Origin: Duganella alba
GTDB lineage: Bacteria; Pseudomonadota; Gammaproteobacteria; Burkholderiales; Burkholderiaceae_D
Direction: 5' to 3'
Length of the DNA stretch: 64,000 nt
NCBI RefSeq assembly: GCF_009674495.1
Contig: NZ_WKJN01000002.1
Coordinates: forward strand, 124,001 to 188,000
Part shown: positions 61,580 to 64,000 of the stretch, piece by piece
How the letters are laid out: every line of letters starts with the position of its first letter
Position numbering within the stretch: position 1 is the first letter of the stretch
The notes under the pieces: model-generated
Told to the model about the DNA's origin: nothing
What the model saw: the letters and a program-made list of their open reading frames with translations, nothing else
Database searches by the model: none
Made by a program: the position numbers and the translations under genes

Positions 61580-61703
61580 TCTGGCTTATGCTACACGCTC
61601 TCTGGCTTATGGTACACGGCTTCTGGCTTTTGCTACACGGCGTCTGGCTTATGCTACACGCTTATCGAGTCGATGCAGGTCGCTCTCTGGCTTTTGCTAC
61701 ACG
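61580..61703 (+). repeat. Iteron array (five 18-bp direct repeats, 21-bp phase)
   Basis: Units TCTGGCTTWTGSTACACG start at 61580, 61601, 61622, 61643 and 61686. The first four are exactly 21 bases apart and the fifth is 43 away, as if one unit in between had decayed. Such helically phased repeats are typical of iteron-type plasmid origins bound by Rep. Confidence 0.8.
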
Positions 61704-61960
61704 GGCGCTTACATACCTTTGCTCGATGACTTTGACCACTGGCTGCGCATCGCGCTCGCAAAAGTGTCGTGCCAGTCAAACACTGCGGCGGCGAATTTTT
61801 ACGCGCTTGGTCTGTGGCCGGGACTGCGTCATCTAGATCGACAACTCAGCAGTTGAAAGTGCCCTGTGTGGTTGTGCCGTCAACTGGTGCAGCTAACAGT
61901 TCGCCTCCGCACCAGGTGGGGTGAGCGCCACATACATCTACTGGTAGATGGGCGCAGCCA

Positions 61961-62650
61961 TCACGCCGCGAGTTCCATCGCTTTCGCCTCGCGAGTTGAT
62001 TTCAAGAGCCGCGAAACCGTGGACTGATGCCAAGTGCGGCCCAGCGCTGTCCTGGTGCCACGGTCGTTTAGCTCTGCGGCGATTTCGGTCATAGACATTC
62101 CTTGGCTCCGCATCTGTTCGATGGATAGCGAGAGCTTTGCATGAAAGGCTGCAGCCTTGGCCGCGTTCGTGGCTTGACCCTTAAGCTGGGCTTCACCTAA
62201 GTTGGTACGGTTCCCCAGAACGACCCCCTTGGCCTTGAGACTAGCGAGCGCTGCTTTGGTTCGCGAGCCAATTAGTCGCCGCTCTTTTTCACTCAAAGCA
62301 GCATACAAGTGCAGAATGAACGGGTCCGTGTCCACACCAAGTTCGGCAACCACGAACGGCACACCGCGTGACATTAAGCCCGAAATAAAGGCGACGTCAC
62401 GGGAGAGGCGGTCGAGTTTGGCTACGAGAACAGGGCAGCGTAGCCTCTTCGCTTTCGCGAGTGCTTGCTTCAAACCTGCTCGATCTTCAATGCCAAGCTT
62501 GCCGGAGGCAACCTCCGTCACCGTCTCGACGATGTCGAACCCTTCCACTGCTGCAAATTGTTCAATCGCGCGCTGCTGCGCATCCAGGCCAAGCCCGCTC
62601 TTTCCTTGTTCAGAAGTGGACACTCGAAGATAAACGACGGCAGGTTTCAT
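61961..62650 (-). CDS. Serine resolvase/invertase-family recombinase
   Basis: 229 residues. The catalytic Ser is in [16 protein letters not shown] near residue 10, with the [18 protein letters not shown] and [20 protein letters not shown] segments of resolvases, and a C-terminal helix-turn-helix ([20 protein letters not shown], then [12 protein letters not shown]). The size suits a plasmid multimer resolvase or transposon resolvase. A 40-bp dyad 23 bases before its start is a likely recombination site. Confidence 0.9.
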   Translation of the reverse strand: MKPAVVYLRVSTSEQGKSGLGLDAQQRAIEQFAAVEGFDIVETVTEVASGKLGIEDRAGLKQALAKAKRLRCPVLVAKLDRLSRDVAFISGLMSRGVPFVVAELGVDTDPFILHLYAALSEKERRLIGSRTKAALASLKAKGVVLGNRTNLGEAQLKGQATNAAKAAAFHAKLSLSIEQMRSQGMSMTEIAAELNDRGTRTALGRTWHQSTVSRLLKSTREAKAMELAA

Positions 62651-62672
62651 GGTTTGAGAGCTGTTGTTAATA

Positions 62673-62712
62673 ATTATGCGACCATTATACGAACGTTTAA
62701 TGGCTGCATAAT
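62673..62712. promoter_or_regulatory. Dyad site upstream of the resolvase (candidate res crossover site)
   Basis: ATTATGC-2-CCATTA, a ten-base centre TACGAACGTT, TAATGG-2-GCATAAT. The two 20-base halves match at 16 positions. Size, symmetry and place beside the resolvase start fit a res subsite I that also autoregulates the gene. Confidence 0.6.
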
Positions 62713-63029
62713 AGTTAATTTTTCTATTTTTCTGTTTCGACTGCCAGCACAGGCGTGAGAGCCATACACCGTATAGAACTAAAATTCAATTAATCTGGCT
62801 CCGCGATAAGGTCGATGATGGAATGGATATACGTTGGCTTAGGATAGATAACAGCTATGAATCCGATAGTTAAATTAAATCAACAAAATGGCGTAGGTTT
62901 TGGCCGTAACCTGGCAAGACTTCCCTATATCCATTTAAGGCACTTGTTAGTGCTGACCGGATTCATCTTGGAATTTACCCGCGCCGTACGCAGCGCGAGG
63001 ACAGACTGTGAAAACCAGAGGGAATATTT

Positions 63030-64000
63030 TTGCTGCATGCGGCACGCTATTTGGAGCGTGCCTTGGCTTCTGCCGCCCTTACTGCGCTCGTACATGCGCA
63101 GGCCCCATTTCGACCTTATTGTGCTTTCACGAAGCACGGCGTTCGTGTTTTACCGCAAAAAGTCGCTCTTGAAGCGCCCTATTTACAGCTAGACCCCCCA
63201 ACCCATCGTTCATGGCTGGTGCTCGATGTAGACCGTCCTAGAGCTTCAATGGAATGGGAGCGAGCTGATTTGCCGGTCCCAACCTTCATTGCGGTTGACC
63301 GCGAGAATACGCGCGCTCATCTGGGCTATGCGCTGTCTTCGCCGGTATGCACAACCGACGCTGCTCGGATTGCGCCTATGCGATATTTAGCTGCTGTGGA
63401 GTACGCATATACCGCAAAAATTCGCGCGGATTTTGCGTTTAGCGGCCCCGTGTCGAAAAATCCCCTGCATCCCCACTGGCGAGTTTGGGAGCCTGCAAAT
63501 GCGCCGGTGTACGAACTGAGTTTTCTTGCGGAGTTCGTCGATCTCCCCAACAGATTGCCGCCCAGGCAGGCTGGCGTCGGTCGCAATTGCGAGCTCTTTG
63601 ATCAACTACGTATTTGGGCGTATTCCTCCGTCCGCGACTTCTGGTGTCCAGGAGGACAAGGTGCATGGCAAGAGGCGGTGCATCGACAAGCTGACACCTT
63701 CAATACGTTCGCCAAGCCTTTAGGAGTGTCGGAGATTAGGGGACTTGCTCGTAGTGTGTCTCGTTATGTTTGGCGCCGCTTTACTCCTTCGGGATTTCGA
63801 CAGGTGCAAGCTGAACGCGGCCGGCTTGGAGGGAGGGCTTCCGGGGCAGCTCGACTTGCCGCGAACGAGGATAAGCGCAGCAGCGCTGTGTTGATGGCGG
63901 CAGGCGGAATGAGCGTGCGTGCAATCGCCAAGGAGCTGGACGTAGGCAAGTCTACTGTAGCACGCTGGGTGTCCCACGAAGCCATGTCAGGTAACAGCGC
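63030..64000 (+). CDS. Plasmid-type replication initiator (Replicase + PriCT), partial at window edge
   Basis: Open from the TTG at 63030, with AGAGGG eight bases upstream, to the last base without a stop; no ATG lies in the early part. A Replicase-family core is clear: RPYCAFTKHGVRVLPQ, PPTHRSWLVLDVDRPRAS, ENTRAHLGYALSSPVC, then PVSKNPLHPHWRVWEP and VGRNCELFDQLRIWAY. The PriCT part follows (FAKPLGVSEIRGLARSVSRY, then VWRRF). Near the edge is a helix-turn-helix, GGMSVRAIAKELDVGKSTVA. Such Rep proteins start plasmid replication at a nearby origin. It explains the iterons at 61.6 kb. At least 323 codons. Confidence 0.85.
   Translation, partial: MLHAARYLERALASAALTALVHAQAPFRPYCAFTKHGVRVLPQKVALEAPYLQLDPPTHRSWLVLDVDRPRASMEWERADLPVPTFIAVDRENTRAHLGYALSSPVCTTDAARIAPMRYLAAVEYAYTAKIRADFAFSGPVSKNPLHPHWRVWEPANAPVYELSFLAEFVDLPNRLPPRQAGVGRNCELFDQLRIWAYSSVRDFWCPGGQGAWQEAVHRQADTFNTFAKPLGVSEIRGLARSVSRYVWRRFTPSGFRQVQAERGRLGGRASGAARLAANEDKRSSAVLMAAGGMSVRAIAKELDVGKSTVARWVSHEAMSGNS

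Larger units (their letters stand above)
56361..64000. mobile_element. radC-integrated island with plasmid replicon features (left part)
   Basis: From the broken radC to the window edge. It includes a large serine recombinase next to the junction, an XRE regulator, four cargo genes, an iteron array, a resolvase with a dyad site and a Rep/PriCT initiator. GC and codon use are visibly lower than in the core. The right end is not seen. Confidence 0.8.

Noticed and set aside
62857-63192. A 111-codon frame ahead of and overlapping the Rep gene
   Set aside because: It overlaps the Rep frame by about 160 bases and from there on looks like its shifted reading. A short leader peptide coupled to Rep cannot be excluded, but nothing supports it.

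Overview
The window is a piece of a high-GC betaproteobacterial chromosome. The gene content fits the Oxalobacteraceae (Massilia/Duganella/Janthinobacterium type). Supporting signs are a betaproteobacterial small Trp-rich protein, the holC/DUF2486-like pair, a pyruvate dehydrogenase operon whose E3 carries its own lipoyl domain, and a recurrent GGGTCTGACCCC palindrome between genes. The genus is an inference from family resemblance; no database was searched.

Core stretches are ordinary. They hold the ilvD 3' end (1-721), a c-type cytochrome and a branched-chain amino-acid binding protein (6.5-8 kb), holC, oligopeptidase A and folD (8.2-12.1 kb), and the aceE-aceF-lpdA operon with a good sigma70 promoter (12.2-18.6 kb). 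Next come regulators, dsbA-like and small enzymes (24.7-30.5 kb) and a TetR-controlled EmrA/EmrB/NodT-type tripartite drug pump (29.8-34.9 kb). Two secreted zinc peptidases, a BON protein, an MFS transporter, a lipoprotein phosphoesterase and PhzF follow (36.7-44.6 kb). The last core part has twin periplasmic binding proteins, tRNA-Lys, a GspE-type ATPase, purN, an RsmB-type methyltransferase, an MscS channel, a fatty-acid desaturase and rpmG/rpmB (44.6-56 kb).

Three accessory regions stand out. (1) 894-6093 is a tight operon of three P-loop GTPases, two of them dynamin-sized, with a coiled-coil membrane-anchored protein and a YkgJ-type cysteine-cluster protein. I know of no described system with this exact make-up. 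(2) 19463-24667 is an AT-rich peptide-export (bacteriocin/microcin-like) locus. It has a C39-peptidase ABC exporter, an HlyD adaptor, a rhomboid protease, a 56-codon precursor with a Gly-Ala leader at 20514-20684, and a second precursor with a Gly-Gly leader whose reading frame runs into the antisense of the next gene. (3) From about 56361 to the right edge, an island interrupts radC next to rpmB. It carries a large serine recombinase, an XRE regulator, cargo genes, a 21-bp-phased iteron array, a serine resolvase with a dyad site just upstream, and at the right edge the start of a plasmid-type Rep/PriCT replication initiator open to the window end. It looks like a plasmid replicon captured in, or still able to leave, the chromosome.
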